From DATKBT01 sp035546295 (GTDB lineage: Bacteria > Acidobacteriota > Thermoanaerobaculia > Multivoradales > Multivoraceae), in contig DATKBT010000114.1 in assembly GCA_035546295.1 (NCBI GenBank), positions 124,001-188,000 of the forward strand: a stretch of 64,000 nt of DNA. The letters run 5' to 3'. The first letter of the stretch is position 1, and every line of letters begins with the position of its first letter. A program made the translations under genes and the position numbers. Positions 33,462-43,935 of the stretch are shown one piece after another. A model generated the notes under the pieces. The model had not been told where the DNA came from and did not search any database. It saw nothing but the letters and a program-made list of their open reading frames with translations.

Positions 33462-34991
33462 CTACCGTGATCTCGGGAAGCCGAGGTCGACGCCGCGGCG
33501 CTCGGGATCGCCGAAGCGGCGGGTGACGACCTTCTGTCGGGTGTAGAAGTGGACGCCCTCGGGCCCGTAGATGCCGTGCGCGCCGAACAGCGATTGCCGC
33601 CAGCCGCCGAACGAGTGGTAGCCGACCGGCACCGGGATCGGGACGTTGACGCCGACCATCCCCACCTCGACCTCCGACTCGAAACGCCGAGCCGCGCCGC
33701 CGTCCTCGGTGAAGACCGCGACGCCGTTGGCCCAGGGGTTCGAGTTCACCAGCCCGACCGCCTCGGCAAAATTCTCGACGCGCACCACCGAGAGCACCGG
33801 GCCGAAGATCTCGTCCCGGTAGAGCTCGCTCGCCGGGTCGACCCGGTCGAACAGGGTCGGTCCCAGGAAGAACCCCTGCGGGCAGCCTCGCACCTCGATC
33901 CCGCGCCCGTCGCGAACCGGCGTCGCCCCGGCCGCAGCGCCGCGCTCGACGTAGCCGGCGACCCGGTCGCGGTGCTCGCGGCTGATCAGCGGTCCCATCT
34001 CGGAGCCGGGATCGCTCGCCGGTCCGACGCGGAGCCGGTCGATGCGCTCGGCGATCGCGGGCACCAACCGGTCGCCGACGTCGCCGACCGCGACCACCAC
34101 CGAGACCGCCATGCAGCGCTCCCCCGCCGATCCGTAGCCGGCCGAGACCGCGGCGTCGGCGGCCCCCTCGACGTCGGCGTCGGGCAGCACGACCATGTGG
34201 TTCTTGGCCCCGCCCAGCGCCTGGACCCGCTTGCCGGCGCGCGTCCCGGCCGCGTAGATCGAACGTGCGACCGGAGTCGAGCCGACGAACGAGACGGCCG
34301 CGACGTCGTCGTGCTCGAGCAGGCGCGCGACCGCGGTCCGATCGCCGTGCACCACATTGAGCACCCCGGGCGGCAGCCGGGCCTCGTTGAACAGCTCGGC
34401 GAGGAGGGTCGGCGCCGTCGGGTCCTTCTCCGAGGGCTTGAGCACGAAGGTGTTGCCGCAGGCGAGCGCGATCGGGATCATCCACAGCGGCACCATCACC
34501 GGGAAGTTGAACGGCGTGACGCCGGCGACGACTCCGACCGGTTCGCGCACCGAGTAGACGTCGAGCCCGGTGGCGACGCCCGCCGAGTGCTCGCCCTTGA
34601 GGAGCTGCGGCGCCGCGCAGGCGAAGTCGATCACCTCGAGACCGCGCTGGACCTCGCCGGCGGCGTCGAGTCGCGTCTTGCCGTGCTCGCACGAGATCGT
34701 CTCGGCGAGCCGATCGGCGCTCGCCAGCACCCGCGCGCGCAGCTCGAACAGCACCTGGGCCCGCCGGGCCGCCGGCATCGCCCGCCAGGCCGGGAGCGCG
34801 GCGCGCGCGGCCGCGACCGCGGCATCGACCTCGGCGTCGGTGGCGAATGCGACCCGCGCGACCGCCCCGCCGGCGGCGGGATCGAACACCGGTCCGAAGC
34901 GCTCGCTGGCCGACGGGAAGCTCTCGCCGCCGATCCAGTGGTCGATGCGGCGGAGGTCACGAGCCGCCGTCGCCTCGGTGACCGTCGTCAT
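33462..34991 (-). CDS. mmsA: Methylmalonate-semialdehyde dehydrogenase (CoA-acylating)
   Basis: A 509-residue aldehyde dehydrogenase of the MmsA group, converting (methyl)malonate semialdehyde to propionyl-CoA or acetyl-CoA in valine, thymine or inositol breakdown. Family signatures are VTPFNFPVMVPLWM, FVGSTPVARSIY, LGGAKNHMVVLPDAD and the catalytic Cys in GSAGERCMAVS near residue 290. The general-base Glu of hydrolytic ALDHs is replaced by Asn in GAKNH, as is normal for CoA-acylating MmsA. The ATG at 34991 overlaps the stop of the upstream DUF885 gene (ATGA). It converges on the small membrane protein gene. Confidence 0.94.
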   Translation of the reverse strand: MTTVTEATAARDLRRIDHWIGGESFPSASERFGPVFDPAAGGAVARVAFATDAEVDAAVAAARAALPAWRAMPAARRAQVLFELRARVLASADRLAETISCEHGKTRLDAAGEVQRGLEVIDFACAAPQLLKGEHSAGVATGLDVYSVREPVGVVAGVTPFNFPVMVPLWMIPIALACGNTFVLKPSEKDPTAPTLLAELFNEARLPPGVLNVVHGDRTAVARLLEHDDVAAVSFVGSTPVARSIYAAGTRAGKRVQALGGAKNHMVVLPDADVEGAADAAVSAGYGSAGERCMAVSVVVAVGDVGDRLVPAIAERIDRLRVGPASDPGSEMGPLISREHRDRVAGYVERGAAAGATPVRDGRGIEVRGCPQGFFLGPTLFDRVDPASELYRDEIFGPVLSVVRVENFAEAVGLVNSNPWANGVAVFTEDGGAARRFESEVEVGMVGVNVPIPVPVGYHSFGGWRQSLFGAHGIYGPEGVHFYTRQKVVTRRFGDPERRGVDLGFPRSR

Positions 34992-36814
34992 GCGTCCGCC
35001 CCCGCCTTCTCCCGCTCGATGAATCGCTCGATGCTGCGCTCGAGCACCGCCATCGGCAGCGAGCCGTGCTCGAGCACCGCCTCGTGGAACCGCCGCACGT
35101 CGAACCGGTCGCCGAGCTCCGCCCTCGCCCGCTCGCGCAGCTCGATCAGCTTGCGCTTTCCCATCTGGTAGGCGAGCGCCTGGGCCGGGATGTCGGCCGA
35201 GTAGCGCAGCGACTCGGTCGCGATCTGGGTCTCGGATTCGAGCGTGTGCTGGCGCATGTAGTCCCGCCCCTGCTCGAGCGACCACCCCATCAGGTTCATG
35301 CCCGGGTCCACCACGAGCCGAGTCGCCAGGAAGATCTCGAGGACGAAGTAGCCATACCGGGAGTACGGGTCCGCGTAGATCCCGACCTGGTCGCCGAGCG
35401 CCGAGGCGTAGGAGCCCCAGCCCTCGGTGTAGGCGCCGTGGAGGTCGTTGCGCCGGATGCGCGGCAGCGACTCGTTCTCGAGCTGGCGCCCGATGTGGAA
35501 GTGATGCCCCGGGATCAGCTCGTGCAGCGACACCGCTTCGAGATTGAGCCAGCTCCGCTGGTCGAGCCGCGAGCCGTTGAAGTAGTAGATGCCGCGCGGC
35601 TCCTTCGGGCTCGGCGCGTCGTAGTAGCCGTAGGTCTGCGAGGGCTCGAGGGCCGGGTCGAGCCGTTCGGCGCCGTAGGGCGCGCGGGGCCGCCGCAGGA
35701 AGAGCTCCTCGACGTGGGCTTCCATCTTCTCGGCCGCCGTCATCAGCCGGTCGCCGACCTCCTCCGGAGTGTCGGGGAAGAAGCGCGGGTCGGTCTGCAG
35801 GAAGCGCCGGAACGCCGCGCGATCCCCCTCGAAGCCGGTCGCCTCGCGGATCGAGTCCATCTCGGCCTCCATCTCGGCGACCAGCTCGAGCCCGACGCGG
35901 TGGACCTCCTCGGGAGTCACGTCCATCGTTGTCGACCGGCGCACCGCGAACCGGTAGTACTCCTCGCCCCGCGGCCACTGGCGAGCGCCGACCTCCTCCG
36001 GAGCCGCGGCCGCGTAGTCCTCCTGGAGGTAATCGAGCAGGCTCTGCGCCGCGGGATGCACGGACTCCCTGACCCGTTGCTCGATCCCGCTCTCGAGCCG
36101 CTGGCGCTCGGCTGCGTCGAGCGCCGAGGTGCGCTCCGCGGCGACCGGCGGCGCCGTGCCGAACCAGAAGGGGCCTTCGCGTGGCGCGACCAGCAGCGAA
36201 GAAACGATGCCCTGGGCCGCGTGCAGGTTCGGGCGCGGCACCACGATGCCGCGCTCGTGCTGCCCCCGCACCCGCTCCTCGAGCTGGACGACGTACGGGC
36301 CGACGTCGTCGACCAGGTCGATGTAGGCGTCGACGTTGCCCGGGTTCGACAGCGGCATCGCCGCGAACAGCGAGCGCAACGAAGGCAAGGGTGACGAATA
36401 CGACGGCAGGATGCCCTCGTGCCAGAAGAACTCGTGTCCCTCGATCGCGGTGGCGAGCTGCCAGCGGAGCGACTCGAGGGTCACCAGCTCGGCCTCGTCG
36501 AGAGAGCCCGCATCGATCGCGTCGAGCCGGGCGACGAAGCCCCGCGCCCGTTCGACCGCGGCCTCGGCCGCCGCGTGCGACAGGTCGTCGAGGCGCTCGA
36601 TGGACAGCCCCTCGCGCATGCGCAGCAGGGCGCTGCGCTCGAGGCCGGCGTCCCAGAGCTCCCCGGCGATCGCGTCGAGCTCGGCACTGGCAGGCGCCTC
36701 GTGATCCGCCGGCTCCTCGAGGGCCGGCTGGCACGACAGCAGAGCTCCGGCGAAGCCCAGGATCACGGCTCTCGCGAACGACGATCCCGGTCTCGGTCTC
36801 GTTGCCGCTCCCAT
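34988..36814 (-). CDS. DUF885 family lipoprotein, putative metallopeptidase
   Basis: A 608-residue protein. The N-terminus has a lipoprotein signal (FARAVILGFAGALLSCQP) with Cys at the lipobox end, so it is probably membrane-anchored in the periplasm. The body is DUF885 (PF05960). A zinc-peptidase-like motif SLHELIPGHHFHIG and a downstream YTEGWGSYASALGDQVG, with a likely third ligand, are the hallmarks of the family. Length is typical. It is translationally coupled to mmsA, although no functional link is obvious. Divergent from the dehydratase gene across a 130-bp intergenic region. Confidence 0.9.
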   Translation of the reverse strand: MGAATRPRPGSSFARAVILGFAGALLSCQPALEEPADHEAPASAELDAIAGELWDAGLERSALLRMREGLSIERLDDLSHAAAEAAVERARGFVARLDAIDAGSLDEAELVTLESLRWQLATAIEGHEFFWHEGILPSYSSPLPSLRSLFAAMPLSNPGNVDAYIDLVDDVGPYVVQLEERVRGQHERGIVVPRPNLHAAQGIVSSLLVAPREGPFWFGTAPPVAAERTSALDAAERQRLESGIEQRVRESVHPAAQSLLDYLQEDYAAAAPEEVGARQWPRGEEYYRFAVRRSTTMDVTPEEVHRVGLELVAEMEAEMDSIREATGFEGDRAAFRRFLQTDPRFFPDTPEEVGDRLMTAAEKMEAHVEELFLRRPRAPYGAERLDPALEPSQTYGYYDAPSPKEPRGIYYFNGSRLDQRSWLNLEAVSLHELIPGHHFHIGRQLENESLPRIRRNDLHGAYTEGWGSYASALGDQVGIYADPYSRYGYFVLEIFLATRLVVDPGMNLMGWSLEQGRDYMRQHTLESETQIATESLRYSADIPAQALAYQMGKRKLIELRERARAELGDRFDVRRFHEAVLEHGSLPMAVLERSIERFIEREKAGADA

Positions 36815-36902
36815 ACGGGCAGCCTAACCCGAACCGTGCTCTCGCCGCGCCCGGTGTCGTGTGAAAGGCTCGCAACCCGCTCGGCCCGCGGTCGGGCCCG
36901 AC

Positions 36903-36938
36903 GATCCCGACCGAATCCGCGATCCCGACTGAATCCGT
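36903..36938. repeat. Two 18-bp tandem repeats upstream of the dehydratase
   Basis: GATCCCGACCGAATCCGC (36903-36920) is followed directly by GATCCCGACTGAATCCGT (36921-36938), 16 of 18 identical. The array ends six bases before the ATG at 36945, in the region where a ribosome-binding site would lie; no purine-rich site is visible. It may be a slippage product or a protein-binding repeat. Confidence 0.7.
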
Positions 36939-36944
36939 CGCGTC

Positions 36945-37925
36945 ATGCCCAACACCACGTCCCGCGCCCTGCCCCGCTACGAGGACGTCGCCGCCGCCGC
37001 CGAGCGCCTCCGAGACGTCGTCCACCGCACGCCGGTTCACACCTCCCGGACTCTCGACGATCGGATCGGCGCCCACGTCCTGCTCAAGTGCGAGAACCTG
37101 CAGCGGACCGGCTCGTTCAAGATCCGCGGCGCCTACAACGCCCTGGCCCTGCACCGGGAGCGTCACCCCGAGATCGGGGTCGCCACCTTCTCCTCGGGCA
37201 ACCACGCCCAGGCGATGTCGCTCTCCTCGAGGCTGCTCGGCGTCCCGACTACGATCGTGATGCCGCGCGACGCGCCGGCGGTCAAGCTCGAGGCGACCCG
37301 CGGCTACGGGGCCGAGGTTGTGCTCTACGACCGGGAGGAGACGACTCGCGAGGAGGTCGCCGCCGCGCTCGCCGAGGAGCGCGGCCTCGCCGTGATCCCC
37401 GCCTACGATCACGCCGACGTCATCGCCGGCCAGGGGACCGTCGTCCGCGAGCTGATCGAGGACGCGGGGCGGCTCGACCTGCTGCTGGTCTGCCTGGGGG
37501 GCGGCGGGCTGCTCTCCGGCTGTGCGCTCTCGGCGCGGGCTCTCGCCTCCGGCTGCCGCATCGTGGGAGTCGAGCCGGCGCTCGCCGACGACGGGGCCCG
37601 CTCGTTTCACACCGGAACGCTCCACCGCGTCCACAACCCGCCGACGATCGCAGACGGTGCGCGTACGCCCTGTCTCGGCGAGCTCACCTTCCCGCTGATC
37701 CGCCAGCTGGTCGACGACGTCGTCACGGTCGACGAGGAGTCGATCATCGACTCGATGCGCTTCCTCTGGGAGCGCGTGAAGCTGGTGGTCGAGCCCACCG
37801 GCGCGCTCGCCCTCGCCGCTTTGACCTCGGGTGTCGTCGAACCGGACGCCGGATCGCGCGTCGGGGTCACCGTCACCGGAGGCAACGTCGATCTGGCGGC
37901 CGGCGCGGCGCTGCTCGCCCGATGA
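36945..37925 (+). CDS. PLP-dependent serine/threonine dehydratase (racemase-like)
   Basis: A 326-residue fold-type II PLP enzyme of the threonine dehydratase/serine racemase group. The PLP Lys is in RTGSFKIRGAYNA, substrate-binding SSGNHAQAMSL follows, the phosphate-binding loop is LGGGGLLSGCAL, and the C-terminal PLP-ring contact is in TVTGGNVD. It lacks the C-terminal ACT regulatory domain of biosynthetic IlvA, so it is of the short catabolic or racemase-like type. It would deaminate L-Thr or L-Ser to 2-oxo acids and ammonia, or racemise Ser; sequence alone does not decide. The ATG at 36945 lacks an evident ribosome-binding site. Confidence 0.9.
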   Translation: MPNTTSRALPRYEDVAAAAERLRDVVHRTPVHTSRTLDDRIGAHVLLKCENLQRTGSFKIRGAYNALALHRERHPEIGVATFSSGNHAQAMSLSSRLLGVPTTIVMPRDAPAVKLEATRGYGAEVVLYDREETTREEVAAALAEERGLAVIPAYDHADVIAGQGTVVRELIEDAGRLDLLLVCLGGGGLLSGCALSARALASGCRIVGVEPALADDGARSFHTGTLHRVHNPPTIADGARTPCLGELTFPLIRQLVDDVVTVDEESIIDSMRFLWERVKLVVEPTGALALAALTSGVVEPDAGSRVGVTVTGGNVDLAAGAALLAR

Positions 37926-37977
37926 CGTGGCTGCGGCACGCCTCCTCGGTGGGGGCCCCTCCGGCGCAGGAGGCGCC

Positions 37978-39153
37978 GTGAGCCAGCTCGAGCTGCGCAC
38001 CCACGCCTCGCTCTCGGAGGTCCCGGAGGAGGCTTGGCAGGGGCTCGAGCGCTTCGGCAACCCGTTCCTCGACTGGCGCTTCCTGCAGGCGCTCGAGGAC
38101 ACGCGCTGCGTCTGCCCGGAGCGCGGCTGGGCGCCCTGCCACCTGACCCTGAGCGAGGGCTCGGAGCTGGTCGCCGCCGCCCCCGCCTACGTCAAGGACG
38201 ACGGCATGGGCGATTTCTCGCGCGACTGGGGCTTCCAGGAGCTGATCGGCCATCTCGGCGGCAGCCTCTATCCCAAGCTGGTGCTCGGCATCCCGTTCTC
38301 GCCGGTGACCGGGCCGCGCTTCCTGGTGCGCAAGGGGTTCGACCGGACCGCCGCGATCGGCGGCCTGCTCGAGCTCGCCAAGGAGGCGGCGCGGCGCAAC
38401 GACTTCGCCAGCGTCCAGGTGCTCTACCACCTCGCCGAGGAGCGCCCGGCGCTGCGCGCCGCCGAGCTCGCGGAGCGAATCATGATCCAGTACCACTGGA
38501 GCAACCGCGGCTACCCCACCTTCGAAGCATGGCTGAGCGCGCTGCCGTCGAAGAAGCGGACCCAGATCCGACGCGAGCGGCGCGAGCCCGAGCGGCAGGG
38601 GATCGCGATCCGCACGGTGCGGGCCGCCGAGCTGTCGCGCGAAGAGCTGGCGAAGACCGCCGCCCTCGCTCATCGCCTGTACCGATCGACCACCGAGAAG
38701 TACATGTGGGGGGGCGCCTACCTCAACCGCGCGATGATCGGCGCGCTGTTCGAACGGCTGAGCGACCACGTCGAGCTGGTGCTGGCGGAGCGCGAAGGCG
38801 CCAAAGCGTCCCACGTCGTCGCCGGCGCCCTCAACTTTGCCAGCGCCACGCACCTCTACGGCCGCTACTGGGGTTGCTTCGAAGAACACAGGTTCCTCCA
38901 CTTCAACGTCTGCCTCTACCACTCGATCGAGGACTGCATCGCACGCGGGCTGTCGGTGTTCGAGGGAGGCGCGGGCGGCGAGCACAAGCTCGCGCGGGGA
39001 TTCGATCCCGAGCCCGTCTGGTGCGCGCACTGGTTTGCCGACGCCCGGGTGCAGCACGGCGTCGCGAGGGCGCTGCGGGTCGACGGCGAGGTGCGATTGC
39101 AGCAGATCCGCGAGTACCGGGAGCGCAAGAGGCTCCCCCGAGTCGACTGGTAG
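37978..39153 (+). CDS. FemAB-like peptidoglycan-related GNAT-fold protein (DUF482/PF04339)
   Basis: A 391-residue protein of the FemAB-like PF04339 family (formerly DUF482). Characteristic stretches are NPFLDWRFLQALEDT, GWAPCHLTLS, YVKDDGMGDF, DWGFQELI, PFSPVTGPRFLV, YHWSNRGYPTFEAWLSAL and FEGGAGGEHKLARGF. The family consists of two GNAT-like folds and may transfer aminoacyl or acyl groups; no substrate is proven. The GTG at 37978 has AGGAGG five bases before it. It lies 52 bp after the dehydratase and 12 bp before clpS, so the genes may be co-transcribed. Confidence 0.88.
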   Translation: MSQLELRTHASLSEVPEEAWQGLERFGNPFLDWRFLQALEDTRCVCPERGWAPCHLTLSEGSELVAAAPAYVKDDGMGDFSRDWGFQELIGHLGGSLYPKLVLGIPFSPVTGPRFLVRKGFDRTAAIGGLLELAKEAARRNDFASVQVLYHLAEERPALRAAELAERIMIQYHWSNRGYPTFEAWLSALPSKKRTQIRRERREPERQGIAIRTVRAAELSREELAKTAALAHRLYRSTTEKYMWGGAYLNRAMIGALFERLSDHVELVLAEREGAKASHVVAGALNFASATHLYGRYWGCFEEHRFLHFNVCLYHSIEDCIARGLSVFEGGAGGEHKLARGFDPEPVWCAHWFADARVQHGVARALRVDGEVRLQQIREYRERKRLPRVDW

Positions 39154-39165
39154 AATCCGCCTCGT

Positions 39166-39570
39166 ATGGCCAGGTTCGACGACGACCGCCACGGAGAAGG
39201 AGCGGGAAAAGTCCTGACGCGCACCCAGACGCGAACGGCGCTCAAGCGCCCGCGGATGTACAAGGTGCTCCTGCACAACGACGACTACACGCCGCGGGAG
39301 TTCGTGGTGCTGGTGCTCCAGCACGTGTTCGTGATGAGCGAGGCCGAGGCCTCGCGGCTGATGCTCCACGTCCACAACCACGGCGTGGGCGTCGCCGGGA
39401 TCTATCCGTTCTCGGTGGCCGAGACCAAGGTCGCCGAGGTCGGCGCCGCCGCCGAGAAGGCCAAGTTCCCGCTGATGGCGACCCTCGAGCCCGAGAGCGA
39501 CGGCGACGAAGACGACGGCGAGCAGGGCGGCAACGACGGCGGCTGGACCCACGGAGGCCCCCCTTCTTGA
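39166..39570 (+). CDS. clpS: ClpS, N-end-rule adaptor of ClpA
   Basis: A 134-residue ClpS. The core YKVLLHNDDYTPREFVV supplies the hydrophobic pocket residues that bind N-degrons. It continues with MLHVHNHGVGVAGIYPFSVAETKV, as in other ClpS proteins. An unusually long, acidic C-terminal tail (EPESDGDEDDGEQGGND) adds about 25 residues beyond the typical end. ClpS delivers N-end-rule substrates to ClpAP. It is directly followed by clpA, with an 18-bp tandem repeat that begins inside the end of clpS and fills the junction. Confidence 0.95.
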   Translation: MARFDDDRHGEGAGKVLTRTQTRTALKRPRMYKVLLHNDDYTPREFVVLVLQHVFVMSEAEASRLMLHVHNHGVGVAGIYPFSVAETKVAEVGAAAEKAKFPLMATLEPESDGDEDDGEQGGNDGGWTHGGPPS

Positions 39571-39630
39571 GGACGATTCCCTTCTCGAGGACGATTCCCT
39601 TCTCGAGGACGATTCCCTTTTGAGGACGAT
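39561..39630. repeat. 18-bp tandem repeat (almost four copies) at the clpS-clpA junction
   Basis: The unit CCCTTCTCGAGGACGATT occurs at 39561-39578 (with TTGAG), 39579-39596 and 39597-39614. A fourth, shortened copy ends at 39630. The first copy contains the clpS stop codon and the last ends four bases before the clpA GTG, so copy number sets the spacing between the two genes. Copies 2 and 3 are identical, suggesting recent slippage. Confidence 0.9.
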
Positions 39631-39633
39631 GTC

Positions 39634-42087
<2,454 letters not shown>

Positions 42088-42197
42088 GGGATGACCTGGA
42101 CGCGCGAGGGCGCCGTCGGTCAGAGCCATCGAAACCCCCGGCCCCGCCGCCCCCGGGAGACGAGAAGCGACTCCGACCCCCGCGTTCGCGCCCCGTC

Positions 42198-42620
42198 ATG
42201 ACCCCCGCCACCGCCGAGCGCGTCCTCCGGATCGTTTTCCGCTTCGAAGGCGTGCTCCTCGCGATCTCCATCGTCGCGGTCTTCCTTCCCTTCGAGTCGA
42301 TGGCCGAGATCCACCGTCTCCTCGGCATGGGAGAGCTGCCCGACCGACCGATCGTCGACTACCTGGCGCGATCGCTCTCGCTCTTCTACGCCGCCCAGGC
42401 GCCGCTCTACTTCATCGCGGCGTCCGACCTGAGACGCTTCCGACCGGTCGCCCTCTACCTCTGCTGGTTCCACCTCGCGCTCGGCGTCCTGGTGCTGGTC
42501 GTCGACCTGCGCGAAGGCTTCCCGCCGATGTGGACCTGGAGCGAGGGGCCGCCGACGATCGTGGTCGGGCTCGTGACCCTGTGGCTGCTCGCACGCGTGC
42601 CGAAGGGCACCAGCGACTGA
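42198..42620 (+). CDS. Four-helix membrane protein, unknown function
   Basis: A 140-residue hydrophobic protein starting MTPATAERVLRIVFR. Segments GVLLAISIVAVFLPF, SLFYAAQAPLYFIAA, PVALYLCWFHLALGVLVLVVDL and PTIVVGLVTLWLLARV look membrane-spanning. The loop MAEIHRLLGMGELPDRPIVDYLARS between the first two is amphipathic. I do not recognise a named family. The ATG at 42198 was chosen because the helix starts there. It is 110 bp downstream of clpA on the same strand and converges on the next gene. Confidence 0.7.
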   Translation: MTPATAERVLRIVFRFEGVLLAISIVAVFLPFESMAEIHRLLGMGELPDRPIVDYLARSLSLFYAAQAPLYFIAASDLRRFRPVALYLCWFHLALGVLVLVVDLREGFPPMWTWSEGPPTIVVGLVTLWLLARVPKGTSD

Positions 42621-42629
42621 GCCCGGCCG

Positions 42630-43004
42630 TCACCCGGCTCGAGCCCGACCGGGGCCCGGCTCTCCCAGCAAGCCCGGGTCTCCGCCTGCGAGCTTGCGGA
42701 CCACCTCCTGATCGAAGGCGAGCCAGCCAGGGGTCCCGCGAGGGAAACGTGCCTCGAACATCGCGCGGGCGCGCGCGATGTCGCCGCCGAAGGTGCTCAG
42801 GATCCGCCGCTCGCGTCGCGCCGCCTCGAGCTCGTCGGCGTGGTAGAGCTCGATCTCGAGCACCAGCAGCTCGGCGAACCGCTCCGCGCTGCGGGCGCCA
42901 TCGGGGCGGGATCCGGCACGGCGAACGGCGATCAGTGCGAGCGTGACGACCAACGCGACGCCCCCCGCCGCCAGAGCCACCAGCAGTGCCGTCGGATCCC
43001 CCAT
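42630..43004 (-). CDS. Single-pass membrane protein, unknown function
   Basis: A 124-residue protein. MGDPTALLVALAAGGVALVVTLALIAVRR is an N-terminal membrane anchor; a soluble helical domain follows (ERFAELLVLEIELYHADELEAARRER, RARAMFEARFPRG). The C-terminus is Gly/Pro-rich. The EIELYH...FGGDIARARAMFEARF pattern resembles uncharacterised membrane-anchored proteins, but I cannot assign a function. It lies 11 bp downstream of the LLM oxidoreductase gene on the minus strand, so they may share a transcript. Confidence 0.65.
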   Translation of the reverse strand: MGDPTALLVALAAGGVALVVTLALIAVRRAGSRPDGARSAERFAELLVLEIELYHADELEAARRERRILSTFGGDIARARAMFEARFPRGTPGWLAFDQEVVRKLAGGDPGLLGEPGPGRARAG

Positions 43005-43015
43005 CGACGACCTCG

Positions 43016-43930
43016 TCAGTGCGACTCGGCGAGCAGCTCGCGCACTCGCCCGAGCCGTTCGGTCGAAGCGAGCGCCGCCTCGGCGCCAGGCACCAGGTTG
43101 CGCACCAAAACCTCGTCGTAGCCCATCGCCGCGAAGGCGCCGAGCCGCTCCGCGACCCGCTCGGCACCGCCGATGATCGTCGCGCCCTCCGGGAAACCGC
43201 GGTAGCCACCCTCCACCACCGGTCCCGCGGTCGCAACGGCCTCGGCGTCGTCCTCACCGACGTAGACGTCGCGCCGGATCACCGTCTCCCCAACTGCCTT
43301 GCCCAGCCGCCCGCAGGCCTCTCGATAGCGATCGATCTGTTCCGTCGCCTGCGCGTCCGGATGGTGTGGGGAGGCGATCCAGCCGTCGCCGAGCCGGGCG
43401 GCGCGCTCGATCGCGGGCGGCGCCGTGGCGCCGATCCACACCTTCACGGGCTCGGCTGGCACGGGCGAGATCCGGGCGCGCGAGAACGGCACGCGCCCCT
43501 CGGAGGAGAGCTCCTCACCGGCCCACAGCCGGCGCAGCGCGTCCAGGCATTCCTCGAAGCGCGAGGGCCGGTGCCGGGGGTCGACCCCCATCGCCTCGTA
43601 CTGGCGATCCGCCTCGCCGAGCGCGCACTGGAGCACGAACGGTCCGTGAGCGATCGCGGCGAGCGTCCCCACCTGCTCGGCCAGCAGCACCGGATGCCAG
43701 AGCGGCAGCAGGAAGAGCGCGCCGCAGGGTCGCGCGTCCCATTCGCCGATCAGCCGCCCGAGGATGGGGACGTTCTGGTAGTAGGGCCGCGGCGTCGCGT
43801 GGTGATCGCCCACGAACAGCGAGTCGAGGCCGGCGGCGCGCGCCGCGCGCGCCCGCTCCAGCATCCGGCGCACGCCCTCGCGCGGATCGTCGACGACGTG
43901 GAAGCTGGCGAGCGAGATGCCGAGACGCAT
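43016..43930 (-). CDS. LLM-class (luciferase-like) flavin/F420 oxidoreductase
   Basis: A 304-residue TIM-barrel protein of the bacterial luciferase superfamily. Signatures are MRLGISLASFHVV at the N-terminus, AGLDSLFVGDHHATPRPYYQNV, LAEQVGTLAAIAHGPFVL and VKVWIGATAPPAIERAARLGDGWIASP. Members use FMN or coenzyme F420 to oxidise or reduce small molecules; cofactor and substrate are not determinable here. It lies five bases downstream of the PQQ-like beta-propeller gene, so they are probably co-transcribed. A second LLM protein is encoded on the other side of that gene in the opposite direction. Confidence 0.9.
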   Translation of the reverse strand: MRLGISLASFHVVDDPREGVRRMLERARAARAAGLDSLFVGDHHATPRPYYQNVPILGRLIGEWDARPCGALFLLPLWHPVLLAEQVGTLAAIAHGPFVLQCALGEADRQYEAMGVDPRHRPSRFEECLDALRRLWAGEELSSEGRVPFSRARISPVPAEPVKVWIGATAPPAIERAARLGDGWIASPHHPDAQATEQIDRYREACGRLGKAVGETVIRRDVYVGEDDAEAVATAGPVVEGGYRGFPEGATIIGGAERVAERLGAFAAMGYDEVLVRNLVPGAEAALASTERLGRVRELLAESH

Positions 43931-43935
43931 GCCGG

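Noticed and set aside
33990..34260. Missing general-base Glu in the aldehyde dehydrogenase
   Set aside because: Asn at this place is normal for CoA-acylating methylmalonate-semialdehyde dehydrogenases.
33462..38102. Single 1546-residue minus-strand frame upstream of mmsA
   Set aside because: Only the last ~509 residues are MmsA; the rest is antisense to the DUF885, dehydratase and FemAB-like genes. The start at 34991 overlaps the upstream stop as expected.
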